59,934 nt of DNA from Blastocatellia bacterium (GCA_019695185.1 JAIBAN010000047.1:1-59934), one strand, 5' to 3'; shown: positions 46,546-55,973, counted from the stretch's first letter. Translations and numbers: made by a program. The notes: generated from the sequence alone by a model not told the origin.

Positions 46546-46578
46546 TTCTTTGTTTTTCCAACAATTTCGCCTTGAAAC

Positions 46579-47181
46579 CTAATCTATGTCCCAGTTTTTG
46601 CCATAATCCAGGATTGGATATTGCCGCCAGAGGGTTGAGACTGTTTCCCGTCCATGCGTTTCGATGAAGGCGGCAGCACTGGACCAGGGCCAGTCCTGCC
46701 ATTTCTCAACATACCCATGATGAACCGGATTGTGGTGAACATAATTCAGGCTGGCCCAAAAATGACGCTCGGATTTGATGAGTCTTTCAAGGCAATTGTG
46801 CCAGACTTTTCTTCCTCTCGTTTGGTCCTGTCCATTCCATTGATGGGAGGTGCGTCCGTGTAACCGACCCAATTGTTGCCGAACCTGCTTGATTGCCTCG
46901 GTTTTGACGAGGATGTGATAATGATTGGGCAACAAACTCCAGGCATAAATATGAGTACATAAAGGTTGAATATCAGTCAGCAGCCCGGCCTCGAAATCAG
47001 TCATTCTTTGCGGGGTATGGCCGATAATATGAGTATGCTCATAACAGGCTGCTGAAATCAGAAACTGATGTTCGCCCTCGATGTCAAAATGAGGTGGGGA
47101 ATGCTTGGGGAACCGGCGCTCCCTGCGTTCGGCAAGGATGACTGCCTGTTCGACTTTGTTAAGGGAGCGCCAGTTGTACAT
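46579..47181 (-). mobile_element. REP-associated tyrosine transposase (RAYT, TnpA_REP)
   Basis: 200 residues from ATG 47181. The HUH motif is in YAWSLLPNHYHILVKTE, and the catalytic Tyr is in HFWASLNYVHHNPVHHGY. GRKVWHNCLERLIKSERHF and the C-terminal WPWSSAAAFI are standard for the Y1 REP family. These single-copy enzymes cut and join REP hairpins rather than forming normal insertion sequences. Inverted REP clusters with a GGAG tetranucleotide flank the gene on both sides, as expected for a RAYT and its cognate repeats. The start lies close to the first right-side REP, with no good ribosome site. Confidence 0.93.
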
Positions 47182-47198
47182 GAGGGAAAATGAAAACC

Positions 47199-47325
47199 TG
47201 CCGCCTAAAGGCGGAACTCTGAACAGCCGCCTGAAGGCGGAACTCCAAGCAGCCGCCTAAAGGCGGAACTCTGAACAGCCGCCTGAAGGCGGAACTCCAA
47301 GCAGCCGCCTAAAGGCGGAACTCCG
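47199..47325. repeat. REP cluster, five copies in a 52-bp dimeric pattern (right of RAYT)
   Basis: Five inverted copies alternate between loop TAAA with spacer CTCTGAACA and loop TGAA with spacer CTCCAAGCA, so the amplified unit is a 52-bp dimer present two and a half times. The last copy ends 8 bp before the stop of the transhydrogenase gene. Confidence 0.95.
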
Positions 47326-47332
47326 AACTGTT

Positions 47333-48718
47333 TCAGGCGAAACTGAGTTTGCTGATACCGTCCAGGGCTGCGATTTTGTAGGCTTCGGCCAGCGTCGGAT
47401 AGTTAAAGACCGTATCCACAAAGTAATCGAGTTTGCCACCGTGGGCCATCACCGCCTGACCAATGTGAATCAGTTCGGTTGAACCTTCGCCAATGGCATG
47501 GACGCCCAGAATCTCGTGGGTATGGAGGTGGAACAGGATTTTGAGCATGCCGCTCTTATCGCCCACAATGCGGCCCCGCACAACATCCTTGTATTGTGCC
47601 ACGGCGGTTTCATACGGCACTTTGGCTGCGGTGAGTTCGGCTTCGGTGCGGCCAATCGTGGAAATTTCGGGAATTGTGTAAATACCGTAGGGATAGACGT
47701 TGTTGAGGTTAAAAATCTCGCGCTCACAGGCATGGCGGGCGGCAATCCGGCCCTGCTCCATGCTGGTCGAGGCCAGGGCAGGGAAGCCAATCACGTCACC
47801 GGCGGCATAAATATGCGGGACTTCGGTCTGGAAGAATTCGTTGGCCTTGAGTCGCCCGTTTTCATCCACTTTCAAACCGGCAGCATCCAGATTCAAATCT
47901 GCCGTGGCCGCCCGTCGCCCGGCAGCCACCAGAATATTCTGGGCGATGATGCGTTTGCCTGACTCCAGATGAGCCACCACCCGGTCGTCGCGGATCCATT
48001 CGACGGATTGGACGCATTCTCCCAGGCGGAGCGTAATTCCCAGGTCCCGCATGTGGTACATCAGGCTGTCCACAATTTCACGGTCCACAAAATCCAGGAT
48101 GGTGGTGCGACCGTCCACGAGGGTAACTTCAATATTAAGCGAGGCAAAAATCGTGGCGTATTCGGCCCCGATAACACCGGCCCCAACCACCAGCAGACTG
48201 CCTGGCAAGGCGGGCATGAGGGGAACTTCGTCGGAATCAAACACACTGCCGGCCCGGAATTGAATTCCCGGCGGACGGCGGGCCACGGAGCCGGTGGCCA
48301 AAATGACTTTTTCAGCTTTGATGGTCGTGCTGCTGTCGCCGTTTTGAATTTTGAGGGTATGCGGGTCCAGAAACGAGGCGAGCCCCTCAATCATATCAAT
48401 GTTGCGCATGCTCATCCGTTTTTTGACCATCTCCCGTTCCTGCTGCATGACGTACCGGCAGCGGACCAGCAGGTCTTCCATGGTCACATCCCGCTTAACC
48501 GAATAGCCTTCGCCATAGACATCCCGCAGTCGCCGGCCCGAAAGGTACATGGCAGCTTCCCGGAGTGTTTTCGAAGGGATGGTTCCAGTGTTGAGAGAGA
48601 CACCGCCGATGAGCCGATTGCGTTCAACCACTGCAACCCTGGGACGGTACTTGGCTGCCGTTTGGGCAGCCCGCTGACCGGCTGGACCGGTACCGATAAT
48701 GACCACATCGTAGTTCAT
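47333..48718 (-). CDS. sthA: Soluble pyridine nucleotide transhydrogenase
   Basis: 461 residues from ATG 48718, with AGGAGAAT upstream. It interconverts NADPH and NADH. It has the FAD motif YDVVIIGTGPAGQRAAQTAAK and the second Rossmann motif SLLVVGAGVIGAEYATIFAS. At the place of the redox disulphide of lipoamide dehydrogenases it reads SLNTGTIPSKTLREA, without cysteines, which marks the SthA branch. The C-terminal dimer domain ends HIGQAVMAHGGKLDYF. The stop codon is 8 bp from the REP cluster. Confidence 0.95.
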   Translation of the reverse strand: MNYDVVIIGTGPAGQRAAQTAAKYRPRVAVVERNRLIGGVSLNTGTIPSKTLREAAMYLSGRRLRDVYGEGYSVKRDVTMEDLLVRCRYVMQQEREMVKKRMSMRNIDMIEGLASFLDPHTLKIQNGDSSTTIKAEKVILATGSVARRPPGIQFRAGSVFDSDEVPLMPALPGSLLVVGAGVIGAEYATIFASLNIEVTLVDGRTTILDFVDREIVDSLMYHMRDLGITLRLGECVQSVEWIRDDRVVAHLESGKRIIAQNILVAAGRRAATADLNLDAAGLKVDENGRLKANEFFQTEVPHIYAAGDVIGFPALASTSMEQGRIAARHACEREIFNLNNVYPYGIYTIPEISTIGRTEAELTAAKVPYETAVAQYKDVVRGRIVGDKSGMLKILFHLHTHEILGVHAIGEGSTELIHIGQAVMAHGGKLDYFVDTVFNYPTLAEAYKIAALDGISKLSFA

Positions 48719-48790
48719 TGCCTGATTCTCCTGCTTTTGAGGGGATGGGGTTGATTGCCAAGACAACTACTGGTTTTGGGCCTGGGAGTC

Positions 48791-51244
48791 CTAATTCTTT
48801 TCTTTTTTGGTGCCTAAGGTTTCTTTGAGCAAATCCCGGAAGACTTCACGCGGTCGTTTGGGTTCTTTGTCTTCTTCGTTCGGGTCAATGCCCGGAAAGG
48901 GAATCAGCGGCCCGTCTTCGGTCGGTAACAAAGAAGGCAGGCTGCACGGTTGGGTGGGGGCGGTTCCCCGAATGAAATATTCGTCAATTGATTCGGGACA
49001 GGCTTCGGTGGAAAGCAAGCCGGTGGTAAGCTCGACTTTGACTTTATCAAGGCCATCGGGTGGTTCGGGGAAGGTGTCTCCGCCCAGTTCCGGACGCACC
49101 GCCAGAGCCCGTTTCATAAAATCCACCCAAATTGGCAGGGCTGCCTGTCCGCCGGTAATGCCAAGCTGGCTGTTATCGTCAAAACCGACATAGACCACGC
49201 AAACCAGGTTCGGGGTAAATCCGGCAAACCAGGCATCGCGGCTGGTTCCGGTTTTGCCGGCGGCCAGGGCGGTGAATCCCATGCTGCGGGCGCGGGCTGC
49301 GGTGCCCCGGTCAATCGGACCGCGCAGGAGGTTGGTCATGATACAGGCCACCTGTGGGGACAGGGCTTCGCGGCTTTGGGGCTCCATGGTTTTGACCACC
49401 CGCCCGTTGGCGTCCACCAGTTTGGTGAAGGCGATTGGTTCGACGTAGCGGCCACCGTTGGGAAAAGTGGTGTAGGCGCGGGCCACTTCGAGCGGAGTGG
49501 CCTCGCCCACGCCCAAGGCGATGGACGGATAGGGCTGGGGTTTGGGCAATCCGAGCTTGGCAGCGGTCAGGGCCACCCGGTCATATCCAACTTTTTCGGC
49601 AATCTGGACAGCCACCACATTCAGCGATTTGGTCAGTGCGGTCCGCAAAGTCACAGGTTGATTGGAATATTGCTCGCCGTAGTTGTCTGGTTCATAGACC
49701 CGTCCGTCACCGTAAAAAAACTGTTTTTTCTCGTCCATGAACTGCGAAGAAGCCGTAATCACCAAGTCGCTCCAGCCACCGAGGGCTGTCTCAATGGCAG
49801 ACGTATAGACCACCGGCTTGAACACCGAGCCCGGTTGGCGATGGGCATCCTTGGCCCGGTTCAACTGGCTTTTACCATAATCGCGTCCGCCCACCATCGC
49901 CAGCACTTCGCCGGTTTTGGGATTGATGGCAATCAGCGCGCCCTGTAACTGGCTGGATTGGGCGGCAATCCGTTTGTTGCCTTTTTCCAGGGCTTCCAGT
50001 CCGGCGCGGAAGGCTTTGTCTGCGGCCCGCTGCAATTCCATATCCACAGTGGAATAAATCCGGAGCGACTGCTGACTGAGGGCCTGGTCGCCGCCCTGTT
50101 CGGCCAGTTTGGCTTGCAGGAAATCAAGAAAATAGGGGGCGTCCGCGTTGCTGCTGCTGGTTTTGGAGCGAACCTGAAGGTCCAGTTTCTTGGTTTGTTC
50201 AAGTTGCGCCTGGGTGATGTATTGCATTTCCAGCATGTCACCCAGCACTTTGTCACGCCGGGCCAGCGCCCGGTCGGCGTGCTGGTACGGCGAGTAATAG
50301 CCCGGCCCGCGAATGATGGCAGCCAGAAAAGCGCATTCCGGCAGGGTCAGATTAATAACATCCTTGTTAAAGTAGAACTTGGCGGCTTCTCCCACCCCGT
50401 TGATGGAGTAACTTCCATCCTGGCCCAGATAAATTTCGTTGCAATACATCTGGAAGATTTCTTCCTTACTCATCCGGGTTTCGAGCAGAATCGAAATAAA
50501 AGCTTCGGAAAGTTTTCGTTTGAGGGTCCGTTCCGAGGTCAGGAAAAAGTTTTTGACCAATTGCTGGGTGACTGTGGAGGCACCCTGTTGCGAGCCGTCC
50601 TGCGAAGTGAAATTGTGGTAAATGGCGCGGGCCAGACCGCGAAAATCGACGCCGGGATGCTCAAAAAAACGCCGGTCCTCCACGGCTGTGATGGCATGCA
50701 CCAGGTCTTTGGGCAGGTCTTTGAACTCAACAATTTTTCGTTTTTCACGGTCCTTGTTGAGCGAAGTCAACAGTTCCGGTTCAAGCAGGCATTCGGAAAG
50801 TTCCTGTTTGAGGTCGAGGTCGGTAAAGGCAACGGGTTTTTCTCCGGCAAATTTGATTTTGACATGGGGAAAATGGACCCCGCCCCCGTCGGCATCCTTA
50901 CTGGGGGTGATTTCCAGGATATTGCCTGCCAGGGTATAGCGTCCCCGGTTGGAATCACCGCTTTTTTCAGGCGTTAGATAACCCAGCCGGTCAAGATGGG
51001 CCACAATTTCAGATTTCTTGAAGGCGGTAGCCGCGGTTAAACGGACTGGAGCCGCATAGATGCCGCTGGCCCGGACAAAGACTTCACCGTGCAGCTTGGC
51101 GTCAATCATGGCCGTGAAATGCAAATAGAAATACATGAACACGACAAATCCGGCCAACATCACCAGACCAAGCAAAAACACGCGGCGTGGCGAAAAAATA
51201 CGCCGCCACAAACTCTTCCGCTGCATGGATGGTGCAGTACGCAT
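48791..51244 (-). CDS. Bifunctional penicillin-binding protein 1 (PBP1b-type)
   Basis: 817 residues from ATG 51244 (51226 and TTG 51277 are alternatives). A signal-anchor helix (VFLLGLVMLAGFVVFMYFYL as a broken motif) is followed by a UB2H-like domain (about 45-145). The GT51 domain carries the catalytic Glu in ITAVEDRRFFEHPGVD and the QGASTVTQQLVKN motif. The transpeptidase domain has SVFKP (SxxK), SLN and GKTGTS. It polymerises and cross-links peptidoglycan. A C-terminal tail (KEPKRPREVFRDLLKETLG) is basic and probably cytosol-exposed or periplasmic. The gene is divergent from the MDR gene at 51622. Confidence 0.93.
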   Translation of the reverse strand: MRTAPSMQRKSLWRRIFSPRRVFLLGLVMLAGFVVFMYFYLHFTAMIDAKLHGEVFVRASGIYAAPVRLTAATAFKKSEIVAHLDRLGYLTPEKSGDSNRGRYTLAGNILEITPSKDADGGGVHFPHVKIKFAGEKPVAFTDLDLKQELSECLLEPELLTSLNKDREKRKIVEFKDLPKDLVHAITAVEDRRFFEHPGVDFRGLARAIYHNFTSQDGSQQGASTVTQQLVKNFFLTSERTLKRKLSEAFISILLETRMSKEEIFQMYCNEIYLGQDGSYSINGVGEAAKFYFNKDVINLTLPECAFLAAIIRGPGYYSPYQHADRALARRDKVLGDMLEMQYITQAQLEQTKKLDLQVRSKTSSSNADAPYFLDFLQAKLAEQGGDQALSQQSLRIYSTVDMELQRAADKAFRAGLEALEKGNKRIAAQSSQLQGALIAINPKTGEVLAMVGGRDYGKSQLNRAKDAHRQPGSVFKPVVYTSAIETALGGWSDLVITASSQFMDEKKQFFYGDGRVYEPDNYGEQYSNQPVTLRTALTKSLNVVAVQIAEKVGYDRVALTAAKLGLPKPQPYPSIALGVGEATPLEVARAYTTFPNGGRYVEPIAFTKLVDANGRVVKTMEPQSREALSPQVACIMTNLLRGPIDRGTAARARSMGFTALAAGKTGTSRDAWFAGFTPNLVCVVYVGFDDNSQLGITGGQAALPIWVDFMKRALAVRPELGGDTFPEPPDGLDKVKVELTTGLLSTEACPESIDEYFIRGTAPTQPCSLPSLLPTEDGPLIPFPGIDPNEEDKEPKRPREVFRDLLKETLGTKKEKN

Positions 51245-51621
51245 TCCCCAAACCCCGCTTTCATGTGCGAATTGCAATTTTTTTCATGTGCGACTTGCGA
51301 TTCATTCAGTGACGGATTGCCGTTGGCTGCCAAGGGATCCCGAATGAGAAAAAGGAGTCGGAAATCCGGGCTTTTGGCAAAATGGCAAATGGCAAATGTT
51401 CCCAACTTGGGTTGGCGAAAACAGGAAAACTGGATATTGTTGCAACTCGCACAAACGTCAAAATCGCTACACTCTACATCCCCAACCATCAAACTGACAA
51501 CTGACGCATCGCCTGTGGGAGTGGGAATTCCCGCTTGGGCAGGAGTAAACAAAGCTGCATTTGTGTTTGTCACGGCTCGCAAGGGCAAATCGCAAATCGC
51601 AAATGGCAGATGGAAAAAACT
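51245..51621. repeat. 377-bp divergent spacer with GCAAAT heptamers
   Basis: There is no convincing gene. 51376-51399 holds three GGCAAAT-type copies and 51583-51612 holds GCAAATC, GCAAATC, GCAAATG, both with 7-bp period and in the same orientation. Near 51257-51293 CATGTGCGA is present twice. The right array ends about 10 bp before the MDR start codon. Confidence 0.75.
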
Positions 51622-52605
51622 ATGAAAGCCATTCGACTCTCTGAATTTGGTCTGCCGCAGGAAGTGCTCAAACTTGAGGAACTTCCAGTCCCCGAACCTG
51701 CCGCCGACGAAGTGTTAATCCGGCTTCAGGCGCGTCCCATCAACCCGTCGGACATTTTCCAGATCATGGGCCTCTATGGCATCAAGCCCAAACTGCCGGC
51801 CACTGCCGGCGTTGAAGCCGCCGGAACCATCGAGCGGATTGGGGCCGATGTGACCACTCTCAAACCCGGCCAGAAGGTGATTCCGCTCAAAACCGGCGGC
51901 ACCTGGCAGGAATACACTGCGGTCAAGTCCACTCAGGTGGTCGCCGTTCCTGATGCCATGTCGGTCGAAACCGCCTCAATGCTGATTGCCAATCCGATGT
52001 CAGCCTATTTGATGACCAGGGTGGTGATGAAAGTCGAGCCCGGAGCATGGTTGGTCCAATCGGCGGCAGGCTCGGCGCTGGGGCAGATGGTGATTCAGCT
52101 TTCGAAAGTGTACGGCTTCAAAACCATCAACATTGTGCGGCGGCGGGAACAATTTGACGAACTGCAGGCCCTGGGCGCAGATGAAATGATTTGTTCGGCT
52201 GATGAAGACATAGAAACCCGCATCAAGGAAATCACCGGCGGAAAAGGCGCTCCGTTTGCCATTGACGCAGTGGCTGGGGAAGTCGGAACCAAAATGGCCG
52301 CCGGACTGGGCCCTGACGGAATCATGCTCATCTATGGTGCCATGGACCGGACGGGCGTCACTGTCAATCCGGGAGCCATGATTTTCAAGGAAGCCACTGT
52401 CAAAGGGTTTTGGCTGACCCGCTGGCTGAGTCTGGCCCCGCCGGAGCAGAAACAGGAGCTTTTTGCCGCCGTGGTGCCTTTGGTCATGGCCGGAAAAATT
52501 ACCTCCCCAGTGGCGGCCCGCTATCAACTGGAAGATTTTCGGGAAGCCGTGATTCACGCCCAACAGGCAGCCAGGGGCGGGAAGATTCTGTTGGTGAATG
52601 ATTAA
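51622..52605 (+). CDS. MDR enoyl/quinone reductase-like protein
   Basis: 327 residues from ATG 51622. It is a zinc-free medium-chain reductase: the zinc-site cysteines are absent, and PTAGVEAAGTIERIG-like positions (PATAGVEAAGTIERIGADV) and WLVQSAAGSALGQMVIQLSK form the NADPH-binding core. Motifs resemble mitochondrial enoyl-ACP reductase (MECR/ETR) and quinone oxidoreductases. An enoyl-thioester or quinone substrate is likely. The leader is a GCAAATC array. Confidence 0.85.
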   Translation: MKAIRLSEFGLPQEVLKLEELPVPEPAADEVLIRLQARPINPSDIFQIMGLYGIKPKLPATAGVEAAGTIERIGADVTTLKPGQKVIPLKTGGTWQEYTAVKSTQVVAVPDAMSVETASMLIANPMSAYLMTRVVMKVEPGAWLVQSAAGSALGQMVIQLSKVYGFKTINIVRRREQFDELQALGADEMICSADEDIETRIKEITGGKGAPFAIDAVAGEVGTKMAAGLGPDGIMLIYGAMDRTGVTVNPGAMIFKEATVKGFWLTRWLSLAPPEQKQELFAAVVPLVMAGKITSPVAARYQLEDFREAVIHAQQAARGGKILLVND

Positions 52606-52609
52606 GATA

Positions 52610-52794
52610 GGGTTCAGGGACCAGGGTTTAGGGTTCAGGGTCCAGGGTTCAGGGTTCAGGGTTCGGGGGCTTTTTTAATTGAGAATTGAGAATTGAAAGC
52701 CAATTCAAAACCGCGAATTTGTGGTATTCGGAACCCCGAACCCCGAACCCTGGACCCTGGACCCTGAACCCTGAACCCTGGACCCTGGACCCTG
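52610..52794. repeat. Composite repeat element, second copy
   Basis: Left arm 52610-52665 (GGGTTCA, GGGTCCA, GGGTTTA copies), core 52665-52735 (GGCTTTTTTAATTGAGAATT, GAAAGCCAATTCAAAACC), right arm 52731-52794 (CCCCGAA, CCCTGGA, CCCTGAA copies). The core is collinear with 55987-56052 and reversed relative to the element at 36184-36422. It fills most of the 305-bp spacer 52606-52910. The rest is the leader of the coiled-coil gene. Confidence 0.93.
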
Positions 52795-52910
52795 CTTTCA
52801 AAGACTGTTTTAGAAAAAACGGTTCTCGTGTATGCTGTAGCCCTGTCCCACATCGGTAAAATCAACAAGCCAGTTTTCCAACCCCAAATCCGCAAAAGGA
52901 GCAATGACGA

Positions 52911-53525
52911 ATGAGTACAGGTGATGATAAAAAGAAAAATCGCCCGGCAGACGTGTCGGCGGCGATGATTGAAGCCGCTCAGTCGCAGGCCGCCCTTGAT
53001 TTAGTGGGCGGAGGGAGCCTCGACAAAGTGCGGGATATTTTGTTTGGGTCCAACATCCGGGAAAATGAAAAACGGTTTTCCACTTTGGAAGAGCGACTGA
53101 TTAAAGAATCAGCTTCACTGCGCGAGGAAGTCAAAAAACGGCTTGATGCGCTGGAGCATTATGTCAAACGCGAAATTGATTCCCTCAACGACCGTCTGAA
53201 GGCGGAACAGAACGAACGGGGCGAAGCCGACCGTGAAACCGCCCAGGAACTGACCACATTTATCAAGAACACTGAAAAACGGGTGGCTCAGATTGACGAA
53301 TTTGCCACCAAATCCCAGCGTGACCTGCGGGAACAAATGCTGGAGCAATCCAAAGGGCTGGCTGACGATATTCAAAAGAAGGCCGAAGAACTCGCGGCAG
53401 CTTTGGAAAAGGCGGTCAAGGAACTCCGCAACGACAAGACCGACCGGTATGCCCTGTCGGCCCTCTTCACCGAAGTCGCCATGCGGCTCAACAATCAATT
53501 GAAGTTGCCAGGTTCCGAGGGGTGA
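52911..53525 (+). CDS. Coiled-coil protein, first gene of the GTPase neighbourhood
   Basis: 204 residues from ATG 52911 with AAAAGGAG at 52895-52902. Residues about 45-190 are almost continuous heptad coiled coil (RFSTLEERLIKESASLREEV, LDALEHYVKREIDSLNDRL, ELTTFIKNTEKRVAQIDEFA). There is no signal peptide or membrane helix. It is followed after 3 bp by the OmpA-type gene, so the two are surely cotranscribed. A scaffold linking the membrane protein to the GTPases would fit (inference). Confidence 0.8.
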   Translation: MSTGDDKKKNRPADVSAAMIEAAQSQAALDLVGGGSLDKVRDILFGSNIRENEKRFSTLEERLIKESASLREEVKKRLDALEHYVKREIDSLNDRLKAEQNERGEADRETAQELTTFIKNTEKRVAQIDEFATKSQRDLREQMLEQSKGLADDIQKKAEELAAALEKAVKELRNDKTDRYALSALFTEVAMRLNNQLKLPGSEG

Positions 53526-53528
53526 CGC

Positions 53529-55391
53529 ATGGCCGGACGGGAAGCAGACGACATTCCCGAATATTCGGATGCTGAGGCACAGGCCACACACCTGAATGAA
53601 ATGGCTGAACTTCATCGTCTGCTCCTGCCGCCTGCCGGTGAAGCCGGTGATGACCTGGATGCCCTGCGTCAATTGTTGGCTGAAGTGGAGCGTAACAACG
53701 AACTGACGCAGGTGCGCCGCTTGCTGGTGGGGCCGGAACAGGATGGACTGACGGCGCTCCGCACAAGGTTGGAAGACCCCCGGCACCGGGCTGAGGATAT
53801 CGCCGAAGTCCTGGCCGAAGCGGTGGTTTTGCGCTCGGCCCAGGACAAAAAACTCACCAAGGCATTGGCCCCGGCGATTGCCGAAGCCCTGACCATTTCC
53901 ATCAAAAAAGATCCGAAAGCTCTCATTGATATTCTCTTTCCGATTATTGGGTCCATGATTCGGAAAGCCATTGCCACTGTTTTGGGCAGCATGGTGCAGT
54001 CTCTCAATCAAACCCTGGAACACAGTTTTTCCATTCAGGGGTTGAAATGGCGGCTGGAAGCCCGCGCCACAGGAAAACCTTTTGCCGAAGTGGTCTTGCT
54101 GCACACCTTGGTTTACCAAGTGGAACAGGTCTTTCTCATCCATAAAAACACCGGACTGATGCTTGAGCACGTGACGGCGGCCAACATCGAGGCACGGGAC
54201 CCGGACCTGATTTCCGGTATGCTGACTGCGATTCAGGATTTCGTTCATGATTCGTTCGCGGTGGGGCAGGGTGAAAGCCTGGAAACCCTCCGGGTGGGCG
54301 AGGTCAATGTCTGGATTGAGGCCGGTCCTTTGGCTGTGGTAGCCATGGTCATTCGGGGAACGGCTCCAGCCGAAGCGCGCTTGGCGATGATTGATGCGAT
54401 TGAAGCCATTCACCTGGAAGCAGGTGAGGCGCTTGAAGCCTTTCAGGGAGATGCCACGGTTTTTGCTGGTGTGCGGCCCCATCTCGAATCCTGTTTGATG
54501 TCCCAGTATGGTGCCCGGCAAAAGGAAGCAGGGTTCAAGCTGCATCCGGCCCTGGCTGGGACCCTGGCCGTGGTCGGGGTGGCACTGGTGGTCTGGCTGT
54601 GGTGGGGGTGGCGCGATGCCCGTCGGTGGGAAGCCTACGTGGAGCGGTTGCACCGCGAGCCGGGAATTGTGGTCACTTTCAGTTCCCAACAAGGTGGAAG
54701 GTTTATCTTGCGCGGTTTGCGCGACCCCCTGGCGGTTGACCCCCAAAGTCTGGCTGCTGGATTCAAAGTTGACCCAAACCGGATTGAAACCCGCTGGGAA
54801 CCTTATCAGGCCATGGCCTCGCAGTTTGTGTTGGCCCGTGCCAGCCGGGTGTTACATCCGCCTCCGACGGTTACCATGTCTTTGGAGGGAACCGTCCTGC
54901 ACCTCAGTGGAACGGCTTCGGCTGCCTGGATTCGGGATGCCGGGCGATTGGCTCAGGGAGTTGCCGGGATTGAAAGCCTGGACGGGAGCCAGCTCAAAGA
55001 CAGTGACCAGGCGGAAATGACCGAAGAAACCGCCAGGCTGGAAAAGCAGGTCATCCAGTTTGCGGTTGGCAGTGCGGCTCCCTTGCCCGGACAGGAAGCC
55101 GTGCTCCAGGAAGTGGCCCGGCACTGCCAGCGGCTGGGGGAACTGGCCCGGCGGCTGGAACGGCAGGTGGCCGTTACCATCAGCGGATTCACTGATGAGA
55201 CGGGGACGGAGACCACCAATTCCAGGCTCAGTCAGAAACGGGCGGAAACCGTGCGCCTTTGGCTGCTGCAAAACGGAGTTTCAGGGGTGATGCTCCAGGC
55301 GCAGGGCAGCGCACCTCAAACACCTGTCAGGTCGCCGGAAACTGAACCAGTCGTTGCCCGACGGGTTTCCTTTCAGGTGAATTTGAGGTAA
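53529..55391 (+). CDS. OmpA-type membrane protein with long cytoplasmic N-terminal domain
   Basis: 620 residues from ATG 53529. The N-terminal 340 residues are soluble, mostly helical, with ILFPIIGSMIRKAIATVL and LLHTLVYQVEQVFLIHKNTGLML segments. One membrane helix (about 341-361, LAGTLAVVGVALVVWLWWGW) precedes a BON-like/peptidoglycan-side region and a C-terminal OmpA domain (about 510-620) with ISGFTDETGTETTNSRLSQKRAETVRLW-type motif positions. The topology puts the N-terminus in the cytosol and the OmpA domain outside, on the peptidoglycan. This is unlike ordinary OmpA, which is a beta-barrel. Confidence 0.85.
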   Translation: MAGREADDIPEYSDAEAQATHLNEMAELHRLLLPPAGEAGDDLDALRQLLAEVERNNELTQVRRLLVGPEQDGLTALRTRLEDPRHRAEDIAEVLAEAVVLRSAQDKKLTKALAPAIAEALTISIKKDPKALIDILFPIIGSMIRKAIATVLGSMVQSLNQTLEHSFSIQGLKWRLEARATGKPFAEVVLLHTLVYQVEQVFLIHKNTGLMLEHVTAANIEARDPDLISGMLTAIQDFVHDSFAVGQGESLETLRVGEVNVWIEAGPLAVVAMVIRGTAPAEARLAMIDAIEAIHLEAGEALEAFQGDATVFAGVRPHLESCLMSQYGARQKEAGFKLHPALAGTLAVVGVALVVWLWWGWRDARRWEAYVERLHREPGIVVTFSSQQGGRFILRGLRDPLAVDPQSLAAGFKVDPNRIETRWEPYQAMASQFVLARASRVLHPPPTVTMSLEGTVLHLSGTASAAWIRDAGRLAQGVAGIESLDGSQLKDSDQAEMTEETARLEKQVIQFAVGSAAPLPGQEAVLQEVARHCQRLGELARRLERQVAVTISGFTDETGTETTNSRLSQKRAETVRLWLLQNGVSGVMLQAQGSAPQTPVRSPETEPVVARRVSFQVNLR

Positions 55392-55481
55392 AGAACAAAA
55401 ACCGTTGAAGTCAGCCCCCGAACCCTGCTTGCAACCCCCCAAAGACGGTTTATAGAATTCGGCGATGAAAGGTTTTGTCCG

Positions 55482-55973
55482 ATGATTCAAAAGAAAATTT
55501 GCATGCTGGGAGCTTTTGCGGTCGGCAAAACCAGTCTTGTCGTGCAATTTGTCAAAAGCATTTTTTCCGAGAAATACCACACTACGGTAGGGGTCAAGAT
55601 TGACAAGAAAACGCTCCGGGTGGCCGAACAGGACGTGATGTGTATTTTGTGGGATTTGCACGGGGAGGATGAATTCCAAAAGGTCCAGATGTCCTATTTG
55701 CGCGGGGCTGCCGGATACCTGCTGGTGATTGACGGAACCCGGCGCGAATCATTGGAAACTGCTATCCGTCTGCAAAAAAACGTTGAAACCACCGTTGGCC
55801 GGATTCCCTTTGTGGCGGTCCTCAATAAATCCGACCTGCATGACTTGTGGGAACTGGACGACAGCCAATTGAAGGCACTGGAGGCACAAGGCTGGAATTT
55901 TATTCGCACGAGTGCCAAAACCGGCATGGGGGTTGAAGAATCCTTCAGAATGCTGGCGGAGAAAATGCTGTAA
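55482..55973 (+). CDS. Rab-like small GTPase, copy 1
   Basis: 163 residues from ATG 55482 with AAAGG upstream. All five G motifs are visible: GAFAVGKTSL (P-loop), YHTTVGVKID (switch I Thr), WDLHGEDEF (switch II), LNKSDL and TSAKTG. Switch II differs from Ras: DTAGQE becomes DLHGED, so the catalytic Gln position is Glu. It belongs to the prokaryotic Ras-superfamily (Rup-type, not MglA). The downstream gene is a close paralogue, and the OmpA-type gene precedes it by 90 bp. Confidence 0.93.
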   Translation: MIQKKICMLGAFAVGKTSLVVQFVKSIFSEKYHTTVGVKIDKKTLRVAEQDVMCILWDLHGEDEFQKVQMSYLRGAAGYLLVIDGTRRESLETAIRLQKNVETTVGRIPFVAVLNKSDLHDLWELDDSQLKALEAQGWNFIRTSAKTGMGVEESFRMLAEKML

